From NCBI GenBank assembly GCA_958430865.1, contig CAUDNR010000906.1, forward strand, positions 589 through 19,253: a DNA stretch of 18,665 nt, in the 5' to 3' direction. Made by a program: the position numbers and the translations under genes. Source of the DNA: Entrophospora sp. SA101. Its lineage: Eukaryota > Glomeromycota > Glomeromycetes > Entrophosporales > Entrophosporaceae. The notes beneath the pieces are model-generated. The model saw nothing but the letters and a program-made list of their open reading frames with translations. It was not told the origin of the DNA and ran no database searches. Position 1 is the stretch's first letter, and every line of letters starts with the position of its first letter. This document shows positions 9,612-18,665 of the stretch, piece after piece.

Positions 9612-12600
9612 TTAAAATTTAAAATTTGTCTTTTTGTTTGTTTTATTTTTATTTTTAGTTTCTAAAGGTTGATAAAATCCTGTCATTGGGAATAATTTTG
9701 GATTAACTATTTGTGGTTCCATGTCATCAGCATTATCTTCCACAATGATTTCATCTTCATCTTCGCCTTCGCCTTCACCATCATCATTATAATCATTATA
9801 GTTGCTATTTCTAGTCGACAATGGCTGTTGATGTTGTTGCTGATAATGTGATGGTACTAATTCACCTTGTTTCATCATTTGTCTCTGAGCAAAATTATTG
9901 TATCCTTTTGTAATTGAAGGTAGTTGTGGTATATCATTTTGTGAATATTGATTAATATAACCATTTTCTGAATATTGTGAATTTTTTGCTGATGATTCTT
10001 TTGATGGATAGTATTGTGCGTATTCATCTTCCTCCCAATATCCTTCACTGTAATTTTCTTTTTCATAATCTTCTTTATAGCCTTCTTCATAACCTTCTTC
10101 ATAACCCATTTGTTCTTCGTAGTCATTATTATAATAATAACTATATTCAGGATCTGATGAATATCCATCAACATCATCAACATAATCTTCATAATACTTG
10201 TCATCATAATAACCATTTTCTTCATTGTAATCTCCTTCTTTATATGTGTATTGAACTTGAGAATATTTTGTTTTTGTAGTTTCATATTGTACAACAACTG
10301 AATCATTATTTTTACGTATCTTGCGTGAAACTCTAATTTCCTCAGACTCATTTTTTTCTTCTTTTTTATATTTTTTAATTGCATTTGGTGGAAACTTGTA
10401 ATTTGTGGCAAACACTTGATCATCAGGTCTTGATCTATCAAACATTGCCATTATTGCAGGTACAGGTCTTCTAATTGTTGAGGCCACTGAAAATCTAGTG
10501 CTTGCTTTACTGACAGGTCTTGATTTTTTACCAGCAGCACCAGGTCTAACCCATGGTATACTAAATGTACTGAGAGCACTCAATTTTCTTCTTCTTGAAT
10601 ATGAAAAAGATTTCTCCCATTCTGAGAAAACCTGAGCCTTCTCCTCAATCATAACCCATTCACACTCGTGTATTAAACCACTTCTTGGTTCAATAAATAT
10701 CCAATCACCCCATTTATCACCCTCATCTTCAACAGTTGTTTCCATCCATACATAAGGGAAGATTTCATCAATTGTTTCAATTGCCAAATGAGTTGTAATA
10801 GGTAAATCCTCTCTTCTATCAATGATATCCCAATCCTCCCAATCTTCTTCTAAATCTAAAGCAGCTAACCTTTTGATTGGACTTAAAGATCTAGTTCTTC
10901 TTAAGGAACGAAACTTAACAAATTTCTTTTTGCCTCTAAAACTATTTGTTAAGCTAACACGTAATATGGATTTTTTTTCATTCCCAACGGATTGTTTGTC
11001 ACCATCATCACCACCACCATCATTATGATTTTCCTTATCAACGTCATTTTTACTGATTAAAGTTTCTGGACCAAGTGATGAAACTAAAGATAAAACATCT
11101 GATTCTTCAAAACCTTTTTCAGAAAAACTATCCCAAACAACAGTTTGTCTTAAAGAAACGCCAGAATCATTTCTGACAAGATTATTTGAAGAACCATCTT
11201 CATTATTATTATCATTATCATTATTAGTATTTTCCATTGAAGATGAAGCGTTTACTAATAAAGACTCTTTTTCATTATTTTTGGTTTCTGATAAAGGCTC
11301 CAAATATAAACTTTGAAACCCTTTTTTGCTAAAAGAACCCCATTGTTTTTCAGTACGACTTGGTGATAGTTTGACTTCTGCGGCACGAGATTCTAATGAA
11401 AAAAAAAGCTTTATAAAATCGTCAGATAATGCTCCAATGCCTTTATCCTGAAATTCTACCCACATTTCCTCGGCTGATTTTTTCTCCGCAACTGTCATAA
11501 TTGTACTAGGTCTTATTATTGTTTTACGTTTCATATTATCCATAATATCAGGAAGTAGTGTAGTAAAGCTACGCGTTTGTCGGTTAACTTCTGATTTTCT
11601 TGTTGGAATTTCTCTTGTTACTTTTAATATGCTTACAGGCCTGTTCCCAGAATAATTTTTAGTAAATCTATTACCATTATTATTATTATTATTATTATTA
11701 TTATCATCATCATTACCATTATTGTTGTTATTATTATTCATTAATGAAAGTGGAACTTTCCCTGGTGTTTTGAATTCAGTAGTTTTTTCAGCAAAAGTAA
11801 CTATAGATTTGTTTCTGGGCCTATTAACTATTTTAGATTTATTGTTCAAAGTTTCTGGTCGTTGTATATTGTTATCATAATTTCCATCATCTCTATCATT
11901 ATTATTAGGAGCTTTAAAGTAGACAGATGTGACAGATTTTTTTCTATCTTCAACATAATTGTCTATCAAGATAGTGAGACGTGGGTTTAATTCGGTAGTG
12001 ACAGCTTTCTCACGAAGATAAGCCAGGAATAAGTGTAGACAAGCTTGAGAACATTTTGACCACTCGTTATAGGCTTCTTCAAAACCTTCAAGTGGCTTAT
12101 CTTGATTGCCCAGAATACAAAGGGCCAATGTCTTAACTAAGCGTTCAGCTGACATATTGTTTATGTGTGATTCAGCAGTTACCTGTGCACAAATATCAAA
12201 TAGTTCAACAAGTATATCTCTGTTTTGATTTGGTAGATAGCGTAGAAATTGTTTGAATGAACCTTTATCTGGATCAAAATCAGATTCTATAATTAAAAAA
12301 AGAAATTTATTAATTTATTAATATTTAATATTTTACAGTTTATATTTATATGACCTTCGTGTATTATTTTATTATTATTATAATTACCTTGTTCAAATAT
12401 TACAAATTCTTCGTAGAATTGATATGGGACAATAGTTGTAACACAATGTCTTAAAGCCCATTTCATAGCAGAGACTATAATATGAATATCCAATTTTCCG
12501 AGTTCTTCATCACATTGTGCGCGAGTTTCACGTAATAAACAACCTATAAGTCTTCTGACATCATTGGCGTTATCGCCAATGTGCATCGGCTTAAATATAT

Positions 12601-12900
12601 CCACAACATGTAAACCTTTATGATAAGAATGTAAAAAGTTGTCGTTTATATAAATAAATAAATAATTGTTAATAAAACATAAATGAATAAAAATAAAGAA
12701 CTTAACTAACCTCTTTCACGTACTTTATCAGCACATCTTTTAACAATTAGGTGAACTTCTTCTAAAGTCACAGTTTGAGCTAGGTCCCTCTGATATTGCT
12801 TTTTTGTGGTAGGAGTTAAAGTTCTTCTTAAACTGTTTCCTTTTTTGGATGAAGATTTACTTGTTTTCTTTCCTAGTAACGAATTTTTTGTGTTAAACAT
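9612..12900 (-). CDS. Msb1/Mug8-domain protein (RhoGAP-like fungal polarity factor), three exons
   Basis: Exons are 12711-12900, 12388-12615 and 9612-12286, with GT..AG introns of 95 and 101 bp, both in phase 1. The joined frame gives 1030 residues. The N-terminus (about 1-40) is Lys/Ser-rich. Residues about 50-255 form the Msb1/Mug8 domain, related in fold to RhoGAP: TLEEVHLIVKRC, LDIHIIVSAMKWALRHC, VPYQFYEEFVIFEQ, then FEEAYNEWSKC and HLFLAYLREK, the family's typical closing block. The rest is disordered: poly-Asn (about 323-344), three W-x2-F-x2-KG motifs (about 415, 455, 524), a W-rich acidic region (about 620-695) and a Tyr/Glu-rich tail. In yeast, Msb1 links Cdc42 and Rho1 signalling at growth sites; a similar polarity scaffold role is inferred here. 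The start is the first ATG of exon 1, close behind stops. The gene looks intact. Confidence 0.85.
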
Positions 12901-12917
12901 TTATTTATTATTTTTAA

Positions 12918-12962
12918 TTTTTTGATTTTTGATTTTGATTTTTGATTTTTGATTTTTGATTT
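12918..12962. repeat. TTTTTGA tandem repeat in the 5' leader of the Msb1-type gene
   Basis: Six or so units of TTTTTGA (AATCAAAA in the gene's sense) lie 18-62 bp upstream of the start codon. One unit is a base shorter. They sit in the probable 5' untranslated region or core promoter. No TATA box is clearly distinguishable in this AT-rich context. Confidence 0.75.
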
Positions 12963-15026
12963 ATTAATTAGTTTGATTAGAGGGAATAAATAAAATATAA
13001 AATAAATTTTTTTTTTTGAAACAAAAGTCTTTTTGTCTTAAATGAAAGAATAAAGTTAGTATTTATAATGTTTCATGATGTTTTCAAAAATTTTTTTTTG
13101 GTATAAAAGTTAATAATAAAAGAGAGTTTATTGGTGAGCAAATAAAAATGCATGAAGAATTTTATATAGACTGTGTAGTCAATGTTGACAAACTAGGCAA
13201 ATAATAGTAATTAACGTGTAACTTCACTTTTTGTCTATGCCACAAAATTGGAATCATGACGCATGTACATATTTGGACCCTGTTTTTACATAATAATAAT
13301 AATAAATACATGGCTTTGAATATTTACCTTATATGGAGCATGCTACTACAGTGAGGATAAATTTGAAATAAAATGCATGCCTTTACAGATGAATTCTTTT
13401 ATAGATTATTGATCGGCTGCTTTGCTTCATTACAACAACCTACAAAGAACTACTCCTATAAAAGGATACAGAACAAACAAATAAAGAATCCGAGTTTTCA
13501 TTTAATAGAATGGCAACTTTCTTTTCCATGCATTTCAGGAATTGCTGATTTCAACGTAAAAAACTTGTACAGATCCTAGGAAAAAAAACAATAGAAGCAA
13601 CTTAGAAATGGATTAGTATAAAAGGATGATGACGAAGGAGAAAATAATGATATTAATAATAATTAATAATTATATTACTGGCAAAAAAGCAAGTAAAATT
13701 ATAAATTTGCGCCAGAATGACCTCAGATTTGAGTATTTTCTTCACGTGCAACTGCCCTGGTAATTTTTTATATAAATTATTGTGTATTTTTCTATGTATT
13801 AGATGAATCAAAATAAACAAAACATGACTTGTTATTGTCTTCACTATTGTCGTCAATGTTTGTTATTCATAATAAATAATTGCATCGCCCCGGTAATAAT
13901 AATACCATAAATAAATCAATAAATAAATAAATATTAATATATAAATATAAATAAATATATAAATAAATAAATAAATAAATAAATAATAAATAAATCGATA
14001 TTCCGAAAATTGTTTTATAGAACTTTTTTAAAAATCATTTTCAAAAAAATAAACCTGATATTGATAATAGGTGTCAGATTTAATAAAATTTCCTTCTACA
14101 AACATGCAATCAGTGTGCTTTACACTTTTATAACTATAGAAACTTTTTCTACGGATGAGGAAATCTACAAGTTAGTAGGTTTCGGACAAGCGAGAGGCTT
14201 TAACAGGCTATGCAATTAATAAATCCCAGGCCATGCGAAATTTTAATTGCGTTATCATATCCTTGAGGCGTAATGGCTCTACGTATGCTAAGAATATAAG
14301 ATTCGAGCATTGAAGTAATATTCAATATCTGTAAATAGATTCCCGATAATCAAATGGATCATTTTCATTTTTTTTGGTATTTCCACATTGTCTAGGGAAC
14401 GTCAAAACTCAAAACTAGTTCCGACTTATGGCGAAACTTTTTAACTTTCGCGCAGTTGCGAATTCCATAATTTAGGATCCAACACTAGTCTAGGGGCATC
14501 TTCAATAGTTGTGCGTAAAATAGAAAAAAAATATAGTTTCTACTTTTAACATCTAGGTGGGATTAATTTTCTTGGACTTTACTAGAAGCGAAGGAAATTA
14601 AATAGTAACTTTCACTCTATTAAAGAAATATATATTTTTATTATAATTTTCAATTAGACTTTTACTATTAGATGTAAATCCAAGAACATATTGTTGTTTA
14701 AACTTGTGAAATCTGGTGGCGGTCGATATCCATGAAATTTTGTTAGGAGCAAAGTCCTTAATGCGGTAATTTCTTACAATATCAATTTTTTTAATATTTT
14801 ACAACTTTGAGAAATTGCAAAGGTAAGAGTAGAGCAATGTTTATTTTCTATTCGAATTTGAATGCTTATGAGGCTTATTTGAGAGAGAGTCTTTTAAGAA
14901 AGACTTTACAGATAATAATAAATGTAAAATATGGCATTTTTATTGATTGGAAGATTGACATCCATTTTAATCAACTCATTTAATAAATATGTACAGTATA
15001 TAATAAGAATTAATAAGTATAGTGTG
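12963..15026. other. Gene-poor spacer with AAAT microsatellite
   Basis: No supported gene lies between the Msb1-type gene and the first MITE. An imperfect (AAAT)n tract runs about 13907-13994. The short plus-strand frames at 13373-13579 and 14010-14219 have no recognisable domain and lie in unstructured AT-rich DNA. A segment reading TATGGCGAAACTTTTTAA (14427-14444) recurs in near-identical form at 16577-16594 on the same strand. Confidence 0.5.
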
Positions 15027-15345
15027 GGGGTCACACTAACACATCAAATAAAAGTTGACCAACTTCAAAGCTAGATAGGGAAATATTGAAAAAAAATAGA
15101 GACGATATTTGATAGTTATTGATTGACTAGTCCTACAATCCATTATCGAGGTAATTTAAAAAAATTTACTGTTATTTGCTTTTAAAAATCGTATGATTTT
15201 ATAAGTCACATATAAAAATTTCCAAATTCGAAACATTTGTTTATGTAAAATCTTTTTAAAATTGTCTCGATAATAGCTATCAAATCTTATCTCAATACTT
15301 CCCTATTTAGCTCTAAAGGCATTTGATGTGTTAGAGAATGACCCG
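15027..15345. mobile_element. MITE-like foldback element
   Basis: The two ends are inverted copies. The left reads GGGGTCACACTAACACATC, then GCTAGATAGGGAAATATTGA, then GATATTTGATAGTTATT. The right, in reverse complement, reads GGGTCATTCTCTAACACATC, then GCTAAATAGGGAAGTATTGA, then GATTTGATAGCTATT. The arms exceed 100 bp; the left arm has an extra block of about 25 bp near 15120-15145. No coding capacity exists. This architecture fits a miniature inverted-repeat transposable element. A target-site duplication is not clear at the edges (left TATAGTGTG, right GTACCATAA). Confidence 0.75.
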
Positions 15346-15565
15346 TACCATAACAATGTTTTATTTATTTATATTAATGGGTGTTTCACATAATTGTATA
15401 AGATACAAATGTAGTTACAATGGAGTAATTCCAAGAACAATATTTAAAATTTTGAGATCCACAAAATAATAAAATTCGCTTTTTAGTTATAGTAGAAATA
15501 ATTCAAACCCAATCCTCCCTCACTGTATCATTTTCTTGATGCAATGTAATAATTGTGATTTATAC

Positions 15566-15651
15566 CAATTATAGTAGCGTTTAATCTTATCAAAAGTAAA
15601 AAAATCGATCACCAGTTATTAATTTGGTAAGATCAACACTACTATAATCAG
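15566..15651. repeat. Imperfect inverted repeat (hairpin)
   Basis: CCAATTATAGTAGCGTTTAA at 15566 and onward pairs with the complement of the stretch TTTGGTAAGATCAACACTAC (starting about 15623) plus TATAATCA. The stem is about 29 bp with a few mismatches and one bulge, and the loop about 30 nt. It may be a small transposon relic, since it lies between two MITE-like elements. Confidence 0.5.
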
Positions 15652-15771
15652 TCCACTTGAAAGTTTAATCGTATATTAATATTATATTGTCTAACCTTTT
15701 ATTTTCTACTAATGATAGAAATAAAAAAACAGCGTTCAAATAAGTATCGAACCGAAAAACCTGAAAACTGT

Positions 15772-16195
15772 ACTAGTACAGTGCGTGTCACAGTAATACA
15801 TCCAAAATAATAATTGGTCTTTTTAAAATTGACATGAGTTAAATTTCTGTGCAGCCAAACAAAAAAAATTAGAAGATAATGAAATTGAGTGAGAGATTAT
15901 TAACTATTTGATTTGAAACATAAATAACTTAATGATTAATTAAATATTTCTTTTTTAGGGATAATAGTGATTCTGCTAATTCTAAAGAAATGTATCCATA
16001 TTTTGTAGTGAATTTTATTTTGATTACTGACTAATAATATGAAAAAATTATAAGGATATTGATCTATCATGAAAATTCAAAGAGCACACAAAAATAAACT
16101 CTATTTTTTTTCACGCGTGATCTGTGGAGCTACAAATGAAATTTGACCCTCTGTATAAAAAGTGGATGTATTATTATGACATGCACAATTTTACT
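15772..16195. mobile_element. Second MITE-like relic with Tc1-style ends
   Basis: TGTCACAGTAATACATCCA (15786-15804) recurs inverted as TGGATGTATTATTATGACA (16163-16181), differing at two or three positions. A looser match extends inward (GAGTTAAATTTC against GGGTCAAATTTC) and outward (CAGTGCG against TTGTGCA). The left tip TACAGTGCGTG resembles Tc1/mariner ends, which begin at TA and often with CAGTG. No coding capacity exists. The outer limits are approximate. Confidence 0.45.
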
Positions 16196-17654
16196 TGAGG
16201 TCAAAATTATTGAATTGCGATTAAAAGTCCCAACACCACCTAACATAATTCTATACAACTGACGCAATATGTAATTCGTGATCAAGATGCAAGACTCAAT
16301 TCGTGGTGCAAGCATGTTTCATGACAATTTATTATCTAACAAAACCTTTTTGGCTTATTAAACATTGATATTACATTAAAAATCAAAAATTAAAGAGTTT
16401 CATGCAATAAATGGTTAAAGCTTGAGTTAATTCATACATCATGAATTATTAATGATGGTAGCTGAAATTATTTTAGTAAATCCGAAATCGTTTCGCCCAC
16501 AGAAATTAAGGAATTTAGGCTCTTAAACTAGTGACGAAACTTAAAAATTGCCTAAACTATGGGAGAAATCCTAAACTATGGGCGAAACTTTTAAGTTGTC
16601 AAAATCTATGAGCAAAGCTTTATTATTATATTAATATAAATATAAATAAAACGGATTTTGCCGTCCAATTGTGTGTCGGACATGTGACCCATATAGTCTC
16701 GTTTTAATATTTTATATTCGCATTTATATATATATATATAATTATTTAATTATTTATTTATTTATTATAAACAAATAATAATAATAACGATAATTTTGGA
16801 AAACAGTATATTCAACTAGTTTTTTGGGATATTTGCTTTATATGTAATAGTTGTCAAAAAGAGATTTTAGGTCAATAATTCTCCTATATGTAAGAAAAAA
16901 AAAAAAACTAGCATGTAAAATTGCGTGGATTTTGGAGGGTTCTTAAAACATATATTAACTCATATGAACTGATCGACAAAGATGCTCCCAATTTTTTCTA
17001 GACTCGGTTTCCAAATTTGATAAAAATACTCGACTGTGTACACATCAAACAAATCAAGATTTGAAAATGGGACATGTATACGTTGTATTTTTGTGACTAA
17101 AATAAAGCTCTGTATGAGCCAACTTGCAAGTAACTTTAGACTAAAATCCTCATTTTGTTGTTCCCTCTAAATAGATAAAATTCGGTTGTTCTGTTCTTCC
17201 CAGAGAATTAACTGAAATCTTTCTTTATTTTCAAAATAGCACTAATTTAACAAAGGCTATAATGTCAATTGGTGAGCAATCCTCAACAAGTAGGTCATTC
17301 CAAAAAAATAATTAGATCACAAATAAACATCACTTAATAAATAAAGGTCAAAGTGTTATATTGTGCTTTATCTCATTGAATTAAAAAAATAATAATTTCA
17401 GAATTCATTCTAGCTTTGCTCATTAAAAATGAGCCGTGAAAACAAAATGATAAATTTTTATCTCTTCTAGCGTTTTTGCTTTTTTATGGCAAATTAATGG
17501 CTTCCTAAAGATCTTTCAGGTTCCCACACTCCAAGTATGAAGAAATGTGCCAAAAAAAAATTTTTTTCTTAATTTGAAATAAGCAATTTATTCTACTATT
17601 ATTATTATTAATTTAAAAACTTTATTATTATTAATTTTATAAAATGTTCCTTTT
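16196..17654. other. Gene-poor spacer with a 19-bp tandem duplication and a small hairpin
   Basis: A direct repeat CCTAAACTATGGG(A/C)GAAA(T/C) occupies 16551-16569 and 16570-16588. TA-rich and (TTTA)n tracts lie at about 16715-16770. A perfect 7-bp hairpin, GCTCATT-AAA-AATGAGC, lies at 17418-17434, about 220 bp beyond the ATP synthase stop codon. No protein or RNA gene is supported. Confidence 0.5.
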
Positions 17655-18595
17655 TTAAAGTGCAGAAGCTCCAGTAATAATATCAACTATAAAAAAAATT
17701 TAATTAGTTTACAGTAACAAATTTAATAATAACAAATTTAATAAAAGTAAAGGAAAAAGATAACTACTTAATTCATTAGTAATTACAGCTTGACGACCAC
17801 GATTATATGTTAATGTTAATCTGTCAATCATTTCACCAGCATTTTTAGTAGCATTCTCCATAGCAGTTCGTTTTGCAGCCATTTCAGCTGCATGTCCTTC
17901 AACAAGTCCCCAATAAATTGAATTTGCAAATGCAAATTCTTGAAGGTTTTCCAAAACATCATCTTCAATTTCATATGTTGCAAAATTGCCTATAATAATA
18001 AATAATGATAATAAATAATAATTATCATTATATCCAATCAATTATATATAAATATTATATATTATATATTATATATACCTGATTTAACAAAGGTTGCTTC
18101 TGAATAAGCTGGAATTGTTTCAGCTTCGTAAGCAATTACTGATCTGAAATGATTATAAACAATAACTGCCTGATCAAATTCTACCTTCTCCTTTAAGACG
18201 GTGTCAGCTATAGCACATGCTTCAGCATACGTAGGAACAGCTTTACCAATTTGATTGAATGAAAGTTTAATATTATCACGAACTGTTCGTGCAAGTTGTG
18301 CTTTGGCTTTATCACCAAGAACCACCAATTGAGAACTAGAATTTTCATCAATCAATTTACGAGAAGCCTTTGAAACACTACTATGAATCCCACCACAAAG
18401 ACCACGATCTGATGAAACAGTAACTACAAGAGTATTTCCTTCTTCGGTAGGTTTGGTATCAGCATGAGTAAAAAGAGCTAAAAAGATAATTAAGTTATTA
18501 ATTAAATAATTTTACAAGTAATAAAATTGTCATTATAACATTTACATGTTTGAGTAGATCCAAAAACTCTTGCAATTTCCATGGCCTTTTGTGCT
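17655..18595 (-). CDS. ATP3: Mitochondrial F1-ATPase gamma subunit, C-terminal four exons (5' end outside window)
   Basis: Exons 18546-18595 (upstream edge uncertain), 18079-18477, 17768-17989 and 17655-17686 join across introns of 68, 89 and 81 bp into about 232 residues ending in TAA. Gamma is the rotor shaft of mitochondrial ATP synthase: it turns inside the alpha3-beta3 ring and couples proton flow to ATP synthesis. [17 protein letters not shown] matches the end of the N-terminal helix, DRGLCGGIH is the conserved GLCG loop, and [19 protein letters not shown] then [19 protein letters not shown] form the C-terminal helix. The last stretch fits the family signature I-T-x-E-x2-[DE]-x3-G-A-x-[SAKR]. 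The first exons (start codon, mitochondrial presequence, MKMVAST region) lie past the right edge: a stop at 18606-18604 forces an acceptor near 18597-18596. No damage is seen. Confidence 0.92.
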
Positions 18596-18665
18596 CTTTT
18601 TTTTTATCGAAAAGGTATTATTCATCAAAATAAAAAGATTAAAAAATCAATAATAAAATAAAATT

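Noticed and set aside
9977..10279. 100-codon plus-strand frame rich in His, Asn and Leu
   Set aside because: It is antisense to the acidic, repetitive tail of the Msb1-type protein, where complementary codons leave few stops.
9875..10441. 188-codon minus-strand frame rich in Lys, Met and Ile
   Set aside because: It overlaps the Msb1-type exon 3 in another frame. Its composition mirrors the Asp/Glu/Tyr codons of the real frame read one base off.
13907..13994. Regular spacing suggestive of a CRISPR-like array
   Set aside because: The units are plain AAAT microsatellite without distinct spacers, and the genome is eukaryotic.
14262..14330. tRNA-like look (GATTCGAGC near the end of a GC-richer stretch)
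   Set aside because: No A-box, no anticodon stem and no acceptor pairing could be fitted.
16130..16315. 61-codon minus-strand frame
   Set aside because: It overlaps the right end of the second MITE-like relic and has no recognisable domain.

Overview
The window looks like nuclear DNA of an AT-rich filamentous fungus with short spliceosomal introns. The gag relic, the type of kinase tail, the asparagine-rich protein and the strong AT bias suggest an arbuscular mycorrhizal fungus (Glomeromycotina, Rhizophagus-like). That placement is inference. The two clear genes are fungal, on the minus strand, with GT..AG introns of about 68-101 bp, so nothing here is operonic.

Positions 1-5114 are one mobile element. 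About 530 bp at the left edge reappear inverted at 4591-5114, with perfect 15-bp outer tips. A truncated, decayed Ty3-type retroelement lies inside on the minus strand: a probable 5' LTR (3165-3553), a tRNA primer-binding site (3140-3159), CCHC-knuckle remnants (2367-2945) and a frame-broken gag (1682-2260). A GC-richer relic of unknown origin fills 3600-4560. No intact transposase was seen.

Positions 5115-9611 are mostly AT-rich spacer. They hold an orphan C-terminal kinase exon (6458-6752), one doubtful exon (7385-7548) and a GC-richer patch with coding-like frames that I cannot identify (8351-9332).

Positions 9612-12900 (minus) hold a complete three-exon gene for a 1030-residue Msb1/Mug8-domain protein, a RhoGAP-like fungal polarity factor. 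Its tail is long and low in complexity, with repeated tryptophan motifs.

Positions 12901-17654 are a gene-poor spacer with microsatellites and two probable MITEs (15027-15345 and about 15772-16195). Positions 17655 to the right edge (minus) carry the last four exons of the mitochondrial F1-ATPase gamma subunit; its 5' exons lie outside the window.

The two clear genes have unrelated roles (cell polarity and mitochondrial ATP synthesis), and nothing suggests a shared pathway. The best candidate for something undescribed is the long-TIR element with its subterminal repeats and nested retroelement. The repeated W-x2-F-x2-KG motif of the Msb1-type protein comes next.
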